From Clostridia bacterium (GTDB lineage Bacteria > Bacillota > Clostridia > UBA1381), in NCBI GenBank assembly GCA_900770405.1, contig CAAGKL010000342.1:1-6288 (forward strand): a DNA stretch of 6,288 nt, in the 5' to 3' direction. The notes under the pieces are model-generated. The model was not told where the DNA came from, did no database searches, and was given only the letters and a program-made list of their open reading frames with translations. Below are positions 1 to 5,183 of the stretch, piece by piece (positions within the stretch are counted from its first letter, which is position 1; every line of letters starts with the position of its first letter). A program made the translations under genes and the position numbers.

Positions 1-1518
1 AGAATAGGTCAGGGAATTGAGTTCGACTATTGCAGCGTCCACAGCGTATTTTCGCTGAAAAAGGCGGGAATTGAGACGATTATCGTAAACAATAACCCCG
101 AGACTGTCAGCACCGACTTCGATACATCGGATAAGCTGTATTTTGAGCCGCTGACCGAGGAGGACGTGTATAATATTATCGAGCTCGAAAAGCCGGACGG
201 CGTAATTTTGCAGTTCGGCGGACAGACTGCGATAAAGCTTGCGGGATTTTTGGAGCAGATGAATGTGCCGATTCTGGGTACGCAGCCTAAGCAGATTGAT
301 GAGGCAGAGGATAGGGAAAAATTCGACGAAATCCTCGAAAAGCTCGACATCAAGCGACCGAAGGGCAAGGCGGTATGGAGCGTCGAGGAGGGCGTTGCGG
401 AGGCGTCAAAGCTGGAATATCCGCTGCTTGTGCGCCCATCGTATGTGCTTGGCGGCAAGGGTATGGAGATTACGAGAAATGAAACGGATTTGGTGAATTA
501 CCTCACGAATGCCTTCCATAACGACAGCAAAAACCCGGTGCTGATCGACCGCTATCTCGGCGGGCGCGAGCTTGAGGTTGACGCGATTTGCGACGGCACG
601 GACGTGCTCATTCCGGGCATAATGGAGCATCTTGAGCGCGCGGGCGTGCACTCGGGTGACTCGGTGTCGATATACCCGCCGCAGAACATCAGCGACAAGA
701 TTATCGGCGAAATCGTAGATGTGACGTATCGCATTGCGCGTGAGCTCAAGGTAATCGGAATGATAAACATTCAGTTTATTGAGTTTAAAAACGAGCTTTA
801 CATTATAGAAGTAAATCCGCGCTCGAGCCGCACCGTGCCTTACATCACAAAGGTTACGAATGTGCCGGTAATCGACATTGCGACGAAGATTATGCTCGGC
901 GAAACGCTCGCGGATATGGGCTATAAGAGCGGTATCGCGCCGATTTGCAACACCGTCGCGGTCAAAGTGCCGATTTTCTCCACCGAAAAGCTGCCGCGCG
1001 TCGAGGTCGGTCTCGGACCCGAGATGCGCTCGACAGGCGAGGTACTCGGCGTGGGCGCAAGCTTCGTCGAGGCGATGTATAAGGGTTTTGTCGCAGCCGG
1101 CACAACAATCCCCAAAGCCGGGAGCACGCTATTGGTAACGGTGCGCGATCTGGATAAGGAAAACTTCCTGCCGCTGGCGAAAAGATTTGCCGCACTCGGG
1201 TGCAAATTCATCTCGACAGCCGGCACGGGCGAACTTTTGCGGCGCGAGGGGCTTGACGTGCAGATTTCCAAGAAGATTTCCGAGGGCGTACCGAATGTGC
1301 TTGATGTTATCCGTAGCGGAATTGTCGATTTGATAGTTGATATTCCCAAAAAGGGAAATGACGTCCATTCCGACGGTTTTAAAATCAGGCGAACGGCAGC
1401 CGAGTGCTCGGTGTCGCTTATGACAAGCCTTGACACGGTGCGCGCGCTCGTCGAGGTTATGGAATCGGGCTACACGCCTGAAAAAACGCCGGTTATTTGC
1501 CTTGACGATATAAAATAA
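1..1518 (+). CDS. carB: Carbamoyl-phosphate synthase large subunit, C-terminal half (5' partial)
   Basis: CarB makes carbamoyl phosphate from bicarbonate, ammonia (supplied by the CarA glutaminase subunit) and two ATP, feeding cytoplasmic pyrimidine and arginine synthesis. The frame is open from base 1, beginning RIGQGIEFDY, and runs 505 codons to TAA. The family is about 1,070 residues, so roughly the first half lies outside the window. Local residues 1 to about 370 are the second pre-ATP-grasp and ATP-grasp unit, which phosphorylates carbamate. Visible motifs are NNNPETVSTDFDTSD (about 31-45), QFGGQT (72-77), RPSYVLGG (145-152) and the metal/ATP-binding EVNPRSSRTVP (270-280). Residues from about 375 to the end form the MGS-like regulatory domain, where UMP, IMP or ornithine bind in characterised enzymes; ligand specificity cannot be read here. 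The methionine at 166 is internal, because conserved sequence continues upstream. The gene closes with an intrinsic terminator, so it is transcriptionally separate from the next operon. Identification is secure. Confidence 0.97.
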   Translation, partial: RIGQGIEFDYCSVHSVFSLKKAGIETIIVNNNPETVSTDFDTSDKLYFEPLTEEDVYNIIELEKPDGVILQFGGQTAIKLAGFLEQMNVPILGTQPKQIDEAEDREKFDEILEKLDIKRPKGKAVWSVEEGVAEASKLEYPLLVRPSYVLGGKGMEITRNETDLVNYLTNAFHNDSKNPVLIDRYLGGRELEVDAICDGTDVLIPGIMEHLERAGVHSGDSVSIYPPQNISDKIIGEIVDVTYRIARELKVIGMINIQFIEFKNELYIIEVNPRSSRTVPYITKVTNVPVIDIATKIMLGETLADMGYKSGIAPICNTVAVKVPIFSTEKLPRVEVGLGPEMRSTGEVLGVGASFVEAMYKGFVAAGTTIPKAGSTLLVTVRDLDKENFLPLAKRFAALGCKFISTAGTGELLRREGLDVQISKKISEGVPNVLDVIRSGIVDLIVDIPKKGNDVHSDGFKIRRTAAECSVSLMTSLDTVRALVEVMESGYTPEKTPVICLDDIK

Positions 1519-1527
1519 AAAAATTTG

Positions 1528-1556
1528 AAAAAACCTCTTGACATAAGAGGTTTTTT
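1528..1556 (+). terminator. Intrinsic terminator of carB
   Basis: A perfect 12-bp inverted repeat (AAAAAACCTCTT at 1528-1539 and AAGAGGTTTTTT at 1545-1556) encloses a 5-base loop, GACAT. The GC-containing part of the stem is followed by a run of six T, the classic Rho-independent layout. It begins 9 bases after the carB stop. The A-run on the left makes the mirror-image structure usable on the other strand too, but no reverse-strand gene is present. The loop and the last bases of the left arm double as the -35 box of the next promoter. Confidence 0.93.
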
Positions 1557-1566
1557 CTTGTATAAT
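1538..1566 (+). promoter_or_regulatory. Consensus sigma-A promoter for the ylxM-ffh-rpsP-trmD operon
   Basis: TTGACA at 1538-1543 and TATAAT at 1561-1566 are both perfect matches to the housekeeping consensus and are separated by the ideal 17 bases. Transcription would be expected to start near 1572-1574. There is no extended -10 TG in the right place. The -35 hexamer uses the last two bases of the left arm and four bases of the loop of the carB terminator, so the two elements are physically nested. This is the only strong promoter seen before the sugar kinase ends, so it probably drives the whole seven-gene operon. Confidence 0.9.
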
Positions 1567-1572
1567 ATCGAG

Positions 1573-1594
1573 TGTAAAGTTTTTAGCCTTTACA
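1573..1594 (+). promoter_or_regulatory. Inverted repeat at the expected 5' end of the operon transcript
   Basis: TGTAAAG (1573-1579) and CTTTACA (1588-1594) form a perfect 7-bp inverted repeat around the 8-base spacer TTTTTAGC. It begins almost exactly where a transcript from the -10 box at 1561-1566 should start. It could therefore form a hairpin at the very 5' end of the mRNA, or act as a DNA operator just downstream of the promoter. No T-run follows, so it is not a terminator. Its function is inferred from position only. Confidence 0.45.
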
Positions 1595-1616
1595 GGCTTG
1601 ACGGGTGGTGCCGTTG

Positions 1617-1943
1617 TTGGGTAAGGATTTGACAATTACGGTTTTGCTTGATTTCTACGGCGAGCTTTTGACGAAAAAGCAGTCGGAGGCGTTAAAGCTT
1701 TATTATGACGAGGATTGTTCGCTGTCCGAGATTGCCGATAATATGGGCATATCGCGGCAGGGGGCGCGCGATTTTATCAAGCGCGGCGAGGTGCAGCTCG
1801 GCGAATTTGAGGATAAGCTGAAGCTTGCGGAGCGATTTTTGAAAATCAGCTCGCTTGTGGAACGCTTGATGGAATGTGCGAAAAAAGAGCATTTGTCGGA
1901 CGAGACGGTGGCTTTGATAGAGCAGATCGGAAACAGCTTATAG
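1617..1943 (+). CDS. ylxM: YlxM family (UPF0122) putative helix-turn-helix SRP accessory protein
   Basis: A small protein of the YlxM/UPF0122 family, almost always encoded just before ffh. In streptococci the homologue has been reported to modulate SRP activity. From the chosen start it has 108 residues, close to the usual 105-115. DFYGELLTKKQ at 12-22 and the sigma-70 region-4-like helix-turn-helix at 35-58 (core ISRQ at 45-48, ending KRGE) are the family signature. No in-frame ATG exists near the beginning; the first methionine is inside the helix-turn-helix. The start must therefore be GTG (1605 or 1608) or TTG (1614 or 1617). I prefer TTG 1617 because GGGTGGTG at 1603-1610 resembles a Shine-Dalgarno at good distance and the product then begins like family members. 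GTG 1605 remains possible. The stop is TAG, followed three codons later by an in-frame TGA. The gene ends 18 bases before ffh. Confidence 0.88.
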   Translation: MGKDLTITVLLDFYGELLTKKQSEALKLYYDEDCSLSEIADNMGISRQGARDFIKRGEVQLGEFEDKLKLAERFLKISSLVERLMECAKKEHLSDETVALIEQIGNSL

Positions 1944-1961
1944 AAGGCGTGGTGACACATT

Positions 1962-2957
1962 ATGGCATTTGAAAATCTCGGAGATAAGCTTTCGGAGGTG
2001 TTCAAGGGGCTCAAGTCCAAGGGCTCGCTGACCGAAAAGGATATAAAAACCGCTATGCGTGAGGTTAAGCTTGCGCTTTTGGAGGCTGACGTAAATTTCA
2101 AGGTTGTCAAGGATTTTGTGTCATCGGTGTCGGAAAAGGCTTTGGGCGAGGGCGTATTGGAGTCGCTCACGCCGGGGCAGAGCGTTATAAAAATTGTGCG
2201 CGATGAGCTGGCAGCGCTGATGGGCTCGGAGAACGAGCGGCTGAAATTTTCCAATAATCCGCCTACGGTCATAATGCTGTGCGGCTTGCAGGGTGCGGGT
2301 AAAACCACTGCCTGCGGAAAGCTCGCGCTTTCGCTTCGCAAGCAGTTTGACAAGCGGCCGCTTATGGTTGCCTGCGACGTCTACAGACCTGCCGCGGTAA
2401 AGCAGCTTGAGGTTCTGGGCGCGCAGATAAACGTCCCCGTATTTTCGCTTGGGACGGACGTAAACCCCGTCGATATTGCAAAGCAGGCGGTTGAGCACGC
2501 GAGGGCGCACGGAAATGATCCGGTTATCATTGATACGGCGGGGCGTCTGCACATAGATGAGGCGCTTATGCAGGAGCTCAAAAACATCAAGGCACAGACC
2601 AAGCCGGACGAGATTCTGCTGGTTGTCGATGCGATGACCGGACAGGACGCGGTTAATGTTTCGCAGAGCTTTGATGCAGAGCTTGATGTTTCGGGCGTGA
2701 TTTTGTCGAAGCTTGACGGTGATACCCGCGGCGGTGCGGCGCTTTCGGTGCGCGCGGTTACGGGCAAGCCGATAAAATACGCGTCGATGGGCGAAAAGCT
2801 GTCGGATTTAGAGCCTTTCCACCCGGAACGAATGGCGAGCCGTATTCTTGGAATGGGCGATGTGCTGACACTGATTGACAAGGCACAGGATATTGTCGAC
2901 GAAAAGGAAGCGGCGGCGCTGGAACGCAAAATGCGCGAGCAGACCTTTGATCTGTAG
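1962..2957 (+). CDS. ffh: Signal recognition particle GTPase Ffh, NG-domain portion ending at an in-frame amber
   Basis: Ffh is the protein core of the bacterial SRP. It binds signal sequences on ribosomes and, through GTP-dependent pairing with FtsY, delivers them to the SecYEG translocon. This segment encodes 331 residues: the N helical domain (about 1-95) and the complete G domain (about 96-295). G-domain motifs include the P-loop GLQGAGKTT (108-116), DVYRPAA (139-145), DTAGR (191-195) and SKLDGDTRGG (249-258), the last serving as the base-specificity motif. The ATG at 1962 matches family N-termini (MAFENLGDKL) and follows GTGGTGA (1949-1955). A full Ffh is about 445-455 residues. Here translation stops at TAG (2955-2957) just after FDL, where the M domain should begin. 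The frame then continues unchanged for 117 codons to TGA at 3309-3311, so the whole gene is 1962-3311, 449 codons including the amber. The product of this part alone would lack signal-peptide and 4.5S RNA binding. Confidence 0.93.
   Translation: MAFENLGDKLSEVFKGLKSKGSLTEKDIKTAMREVKLALLEADVNFKVVKDFVSSVSEKALGEGVLESLTPGQSVIKIVRDELAALMGSENERLKFSNNPPTVIMLCGLQGAGKTTACGKLALSLRKQFDKRPLMVACDVYRPAAVKQLEVLGAQINVPVFSLGTDVNPVDIAKQAVEHARAHGNDPVIIDTAGRLHIDEALMQELKNIKAQTKPDEILLVVDAMTGQDAVNVSQSFDAELDVSGVILSKLDGDTRGGAALSVRAVTGKPIKYASMGEKLSDLEPFHPERMASRILGMGDVLTLIDKAQDIVDEKEAAALERKMREQTFDL
2955..2957 (+). other. In-frame amber codon within ffh at the G-M domain junction
   Basis: TAG occupies codon 332 of the continuous ffh frame, between ...EQTFDL and DFLNQLRQ... 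Homologues have a sense codon here: E. coli reads FDLNDFLEQL and B. subtilis FTLDDFLEQL, as I recall them. A single base change from GAG, CAG, AAG or TAT/TAC would produce it. There is no frameshift, since the frame is identical on both sides. A modest hairpin (TCAGCT 2969-2974 with AGCTGG 2989-2994, 14-base loop) lies 11 bases downstream. Whether the codon is read through, suppressed or is an error cannot be decided from this window. Confidence 0.9.
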
Positions 2958-3311
2958 GACTTTTTAAATCAGCTCAGACAGATTAAAAAGCTGGGCTCGT
3001 TCGGTCAGATTTTGGGTATGCTGCCGGGGATTGACAAAAAGGCTATGGAGCAGATAAATACCGATGAGAGCGAAAAAAAGCTCGCGCGGACGGAGGCGAT
3101 TATTTGCTCGATGACACCCGCAGAGCGGCAAAAGCCGCAGATTATCGCGGCGAGCCGAAAGGTTCGTATCGCAAAGGGCAGCGGAACAAGGGTGCAGGAC
3201 GTAAACGAGCTTTTAAAACAGTTTGAGCAGATGAAGAAGATGATGAAGGAGCTCTCAGGTCCGCGTCAGGCGCGGCTCATGAAGAAAATGCAGAAAATGC
3301 GCAAACGGTGA
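2958..3311 (+). pseudogene. ffh: Ffh M domain, in frame but downstream of the amber codon
   Basis: These 117 codons are the methionine-rich M domain of SRP54/Ffh, which holds the signal-sequence groove and binds SRP (4.5S/6S) RNA. The order is conserved throughout: the first helix DFLNQLRQIKKLG, the finger loop LGMLPGID, then EAIICSMTPAER. The RNA-binding helix-turn-helix SRKVRIAKGSG lies at full-gene residues 398-408, followed by VQDVNELLKQFEQMKKMM and a basic tail KKMQKMRKR. No substitution, deletion or second stop suggests decay. Independent translation would have to start at TTG 3012 or ATG 3018, but no Shine-Dalgarno precedes either, and both cut into the domain after its first helix. 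I therefore regard it as the second half of one gene, a broken or readthrough-dependent ffh, rather than a separate gene. It is labelled a pseudogene fragment only because a standard translation stops before it. Confidence 0.8.
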
Positions 3312-3336
3312 TATAACAGCTTTAATGCTTTTATAT
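3311..3336 (+). repeat. Imperfect AT-rich inverted repeat between ffh and rpsP
   Basis: ATATAA (3311-3316) pairs with TTATAT (3331-3336). After one C/T mismatch, AGC (3318-3320) pairs with GCT (3327-3329), leaving the loop TTTAAT. The structure starts on the last base of the ffh stop and ends 14 bases before the rpsP ribosome binding site. It is weak and lacks a T-run, so it is not a terminator. An mRNA processing or folding role is only a guess. Confidence 0.3.
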
Positions 3337-3364
3337 AAGAATATTAAACGGAGGTGAATTTGAA

Positions 3365-3607
3365 ATGGCAGTAAAAATCAGACTCAGAAGAATGGGTGCG
3401 AAGAAAGCTCCTTTTTATAGAGTAGTAGTTGCTGACTCGAGATACCCCAGAGATGGCAGATTTATCGAGGAAATCGGTACTTACAACCCCCTGACAGACC
3501 CAGCTACGGTTAAAATCGACGCGGAGCTGGCAAAGAAGTGGCTTGGCAACGGCGCACAGCCTACCGACACGGTACGCGCTCTTTTGAAAAAGCAGGGTAT
3601 TATGTAA
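3365..3607 (+). CDS. rpsP: 30S ribosomal protein bS16
   Basis: bS16 is a small-subunit protein that binds 16S rRNA early and helps the 5' and central domains fold. The 80-residue product is of normal length and begins MAVKIRLRRMGAKKAPFYRV, a near-invariant family N-terminus, followed by SRYPRDGRFIEEIGTYNPL. ATG 3365 is preceded by a near-perfect ribosome binding site, GGAGGTGA at 3350-3357, the strongest in the operon, which fits high expression. It lies 53 bases after the ffh stop and 29 bases before khpA. Seven of its eight arginines use AGA and one uses CGC, unlike the CGN-rich neighbouring genes. I read this as selection in a highly expressed gene rather than transfer, because the synteny is normal. 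Identification is secure. Confidence 0.98.
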   Translation: MAVKIRLRRMGAKKAPFYRVVVADSRYPRDGRFIEEIGTYNPLTDPATVKIDAELAKKWLGNGAQPTDTVRALLKKQGIM

Positions 3608-3636
3608 GCTTTGCTTTTCGGAAAGGATGTTTTGTT

Positions 3637-3864
3637 ATGAAAGAGGTTTTGGAAATAATCGCAAAGGCTCTTGTAGATGACGAAGACGCTGTGTCAGTGA
3701 CTGAGGTTGAGGGCGAGCAGTCCGTTATTCTTGAGCTGAGAGTGGCTGAGGGAGATATGGGCAAGGTAATCGGAAAGCAGGGACGAATTGCAAAAGCAAT
3801 CAGAACTGTTGTCAAGGCAGCCGCAAGCCGCGAGGATAAGCGTGTTGTCGTTGAGATTATTTAA
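3637..3864 (+). CDS. khpA: KhpA family KH-domain RNA-binding protein
   Basis: A 75-residue single KH domain of the KhpA (YlqC) family. In Gram-positive bacteria KhpA pairs with KhpB (EloR/Jag) and binds many RNAs, affecting cell elongation and division. The nucleic-acid-binding GxxG loop is GKQG inside MGKVIGKQGRIAKAIR, about residues 44-59. ATG 3637 is chosen because AAGGA at 3623-3627 lies 9 bases upstream and the product then begins MKEVLEIIAKALVDD like homologues. The frame stays open back into rpsP, including an ATG at 3628 that overlaps the ribosome binding site, but that upstream part is not family-like. Its place between rpsP and rimM is the usual one in Bacillota. A potential terminator or attenuator hairpin follows the gene. 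Confidence 0.94.
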   Translation: MKEVLEIIAKALVDDEDAVSVTEVEGEQSVILELRVAEGDMGKVIGKQGRIAKAIRTVVKAAASREDKRVVVEII

Positions 3865-3882
3865 AACAGAACATACTCTTTG

Positions 3883-3919
3883 GCGGCTCTTTCGATTGTA
3901 AGAGCCGCTTTGTCATTTT
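3883..3919 (+). terminator. Possible attenuator or weak terminator between khpA and rimM
   Basis: GCGGCTCTT (3883-3891) and AAGAGCCGC (3900-3908) form a perfect 9-bp, GC-rich stem with an 8-base loop. The downstream tract TTTGTCATTTTT is T-rich but broken by G and C. The hairpin ends 26 bases before the rimM start and just before its ribosome binding site (AAGGA, 3923-3927). Complete termination here would cut off rimM and trmD, for which I see no other promoter, so partial termination or mRNA end-protection is more likely. This is inferred from structure only. Confidence 0.55.
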
Positions 3920-3934
3920 TGAAAGGATTTTTCT

Positions 3935-4429
3935 ATGGATTTACTTGAGGTTGGCAGAATTGTCAATACCCACGGGCTTCGCGGCGAGGTGAAGGTTGTG
4001 CCGTGGACGGATTATGCGGAGGTCTTCGAGGAAATTTCCACAGTCTATCTGCCCGACGGGACGCAGCTCGGCGTGACCGGGGTTAAATATCAGAAAAACA
4101 ATATAATTTTAAAATTCTCGCAGATAAATCATATAGATGAGGCAGTACCTTTAAAGGGCAAGGTAATCAGTGCGTCAAGGGACGAGCTCGGCGAGCCGGA
4201 CGGCTATTATATCGCCGATCTTATCGGGCTGGAGGTCTGTGACGAGGACGGCGTGCTGCTCGGCAAAATTTCGGACGTGCTGCAGACGGGCGCGAACGAC
4301 GTGTACGAGGTGGCGCGGAAGGGAGCAAAGCCGCTGCTTTTGCCGGTAATTGACAGCGTGATTAAATCGGTTGATCTGGAAAATTCGCGCGTTACGGTAA
4401 GGCTGCTCGACGGGCTTTTGGACTTGTGA
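3935..4429 (+). CDS. rimM: 16S rRNA processing / 30S maturation factor RimM
   Basis: RimM binds uS19 and assists maturation of the 3' (head) domain of 16S rRNA in the 30S subunit. The 164-residue protein has the normal length and two domains. The N-terminal RimM beta-barrel (about 1-80) opens LEVGRIVNTHGLRGEVKV, the family signature. The PRC-barrel domain (about 90-164) carries the YY pair at 91-92, GANDVYEV at 119-126 and LLLPVI at 134-139. ATG 3935 follows AAGGA (3923-3927) at 7 bases. The TGA stop overlaps the trmD ATG by one base, indicating translational coupling. The separation from khpA, with a hairpin in the gap, could lower its expression relative to the ribosomal protein. Identification is secure. 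Confidence 0.96.
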   Translation: MDLLEVGRIVNTHGLRGEVKVVPWTDYAEVFEEISTVYLPDGTQLGVTGVKYQKNNIILKFSQINHIDEAVPLKGKVISASRDELGEPDGYYIADLIGLEVCDEDGVLLGKISDVLQTGANDVYEVARKGAKPLLLPVIDSVIKSVDLENSRVTVRLLDGLLDL

Positions 4430-5163
4430 TGAGATTTGATGTTTTGACACTTTTCCCCGATATGTTCAACGCCGTGCTCGGCGACAGCATTGTCGGGCGG
4501 GCGCAGGCAGCGGGGCTGCTTGAATTTAATTTTGTAAATATTCGCGATTTTTCCGCGAATAAGCATAAAAAAACCGACGATTATCCGTATTCGGGCGGCG
4601 GGGGAATGCTTATGACGCCACAGCCGATTTACGATGCATATAAAAGTATTACGGCGGATTGCGAGGAAAAGCCGCATACGATTTTTATGTCACCGCAAGG
4701 GCAGGTTTTCAACCAGAAAAAGGCGGTTGAGCTGGCGGGATACGACCGGCTTGTCTTTCTGTGCGGACATTATGAGGGGGTCGACCAGCGGGTGCTGGAT
4801 ATGCTTGTCGACGAGGAAATCTCCGTCGGCGATTTTGTCCTGACCGGCGGCGAGTTGCCGGCTATGACGGTGATAGACGCGGTGGCGCGGATGATCCCGG
4901 GCGTGCTCGCCGACAAAAGCAGCTATACGAATGAAAGCCACTTTTCCGGGCTTTTGGAATATCCGCAGTACACGCGCCCCGAGGAATTTATGGGCGTGAA
5001 AATCCCGGAGGTTCTGATTTCGGGCCACCATAAAAATATTGAGATATGGAAGCGGCATAAGGCGCTTGAGGCTACGCTTAAAAAGCGCCCCGATATGCTT
5101 GAAAAAGCGGAGCTTGATGCCGATGACATAAAATATCTGAAGCAGCTCGGCTATGAGAAATAA
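4429..5163 (+). CDS. trmD: tRNA (guanine37-N1)-methyltransferase
   Basis: TrmD transfers a methyl group from S-adenosylmethionine to N1 of G37, next to the anticodon, in tRNAs reading CNN and some other codons, preventing +1 frameshifts. The 244-residue SPOUT-class protein is full length. It opens MRFDVLTLFPDMF and carries DDYPYSGGGGM (50-60), GHYEGVDQR (113-121) and the trefoil-knot segment SVGDFVLTGGELPA (132-145), where the cofactor binds. GLLEYPQYTRP (174-184) is also conserved. At residue 169, aligned with the catalytic Asp of E. coli TrmD when counted back from GLLE, this protein has Glu. I recall similar ES-x-x-GLLE versions in other Clostridia, so this is probably a lineage variant. 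The ATG overlaps the rimM stop (TGATG) and lacks a strong Shine-Dalgarno, fitting coupled translation. A GTG one codon upstream is possible but less family-like. Confidence 0.97.
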   Translation: MRFDVLTLFPDMFNAVLGDSIVGRAQAAGLLEFNFVNIRDFSANKHKKTDDYPYSGGGGMLMTPQPIYDAYKSITADCEEKPHTIFMSPQGQVFNQKKAVELAGYDRLVFLCGHYEGVDQRVLDMLVDEEISVGDFVLTGGELPAMTVIDAVARMIPGVLADKSSYTNESHFSGLLEYPQYTRPEEFMGVKIPEVLISGHHKNIEIWKRHKALEATLKKRPDMLEKAELDADDIKYLKQLGYEK

Positions 5164-5183
5164 ATTGAGAGAGGATAGTTAAT

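Noticed and set aside
166..168. ATG as the start of carB
   Set aside because: Conserved CarB sequence (RIGQGIEFDY, NNNPETVSTDFDTSD) continues in the same frame back to base 1, so the gene is simply cut by the window.
921..1436. Long reverse-strand open frame opposite carB (also at 1703-2353, 2381-2929 and 5078-5623)
   Set aside because: All lie opposite well-identified genes. They are Ser/Pro/Arg-rich without recognisable domains and lack ribosome binding sites; they are by-products of codon use on the real strand.
3012..3311. Independent small gene for the Ffh M domain starting at TTG 3012 or ATG 3018
   Set aside because: There is no Shine-Dalgarno, and the start would remove the first M-domain helix, whose coding sequence (DFLNQLRQIKKLG) is intact directly after the TAG.
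1962..3311. Frameshift as the cause of the split ffh
   Set aside because: Both halves are in the same frame and alignment resumes immediately after the stop, so only the one codon is anomalous.
3334..3339. TATAAG as the -10 of a separate rpsP promoter
   Set aside because: No -35-like hexamer lies 16-18 bases upstream, and the surrounding region is simply AT-rich.
3538..3636. N-terminal extension of khpA to the upstream in-frame ATG inside rpsP
   Set aside because: The extension overlaps rpsP and is not KH-family-like. The ribosome binding site at 3623-3627 points to ATG 3637.
4426..4428. GTG as the trmD start
   Set aside because: ATG 4429, overlapping the rimM stop, gives the typical MRFDVLTLFP N-terminus.
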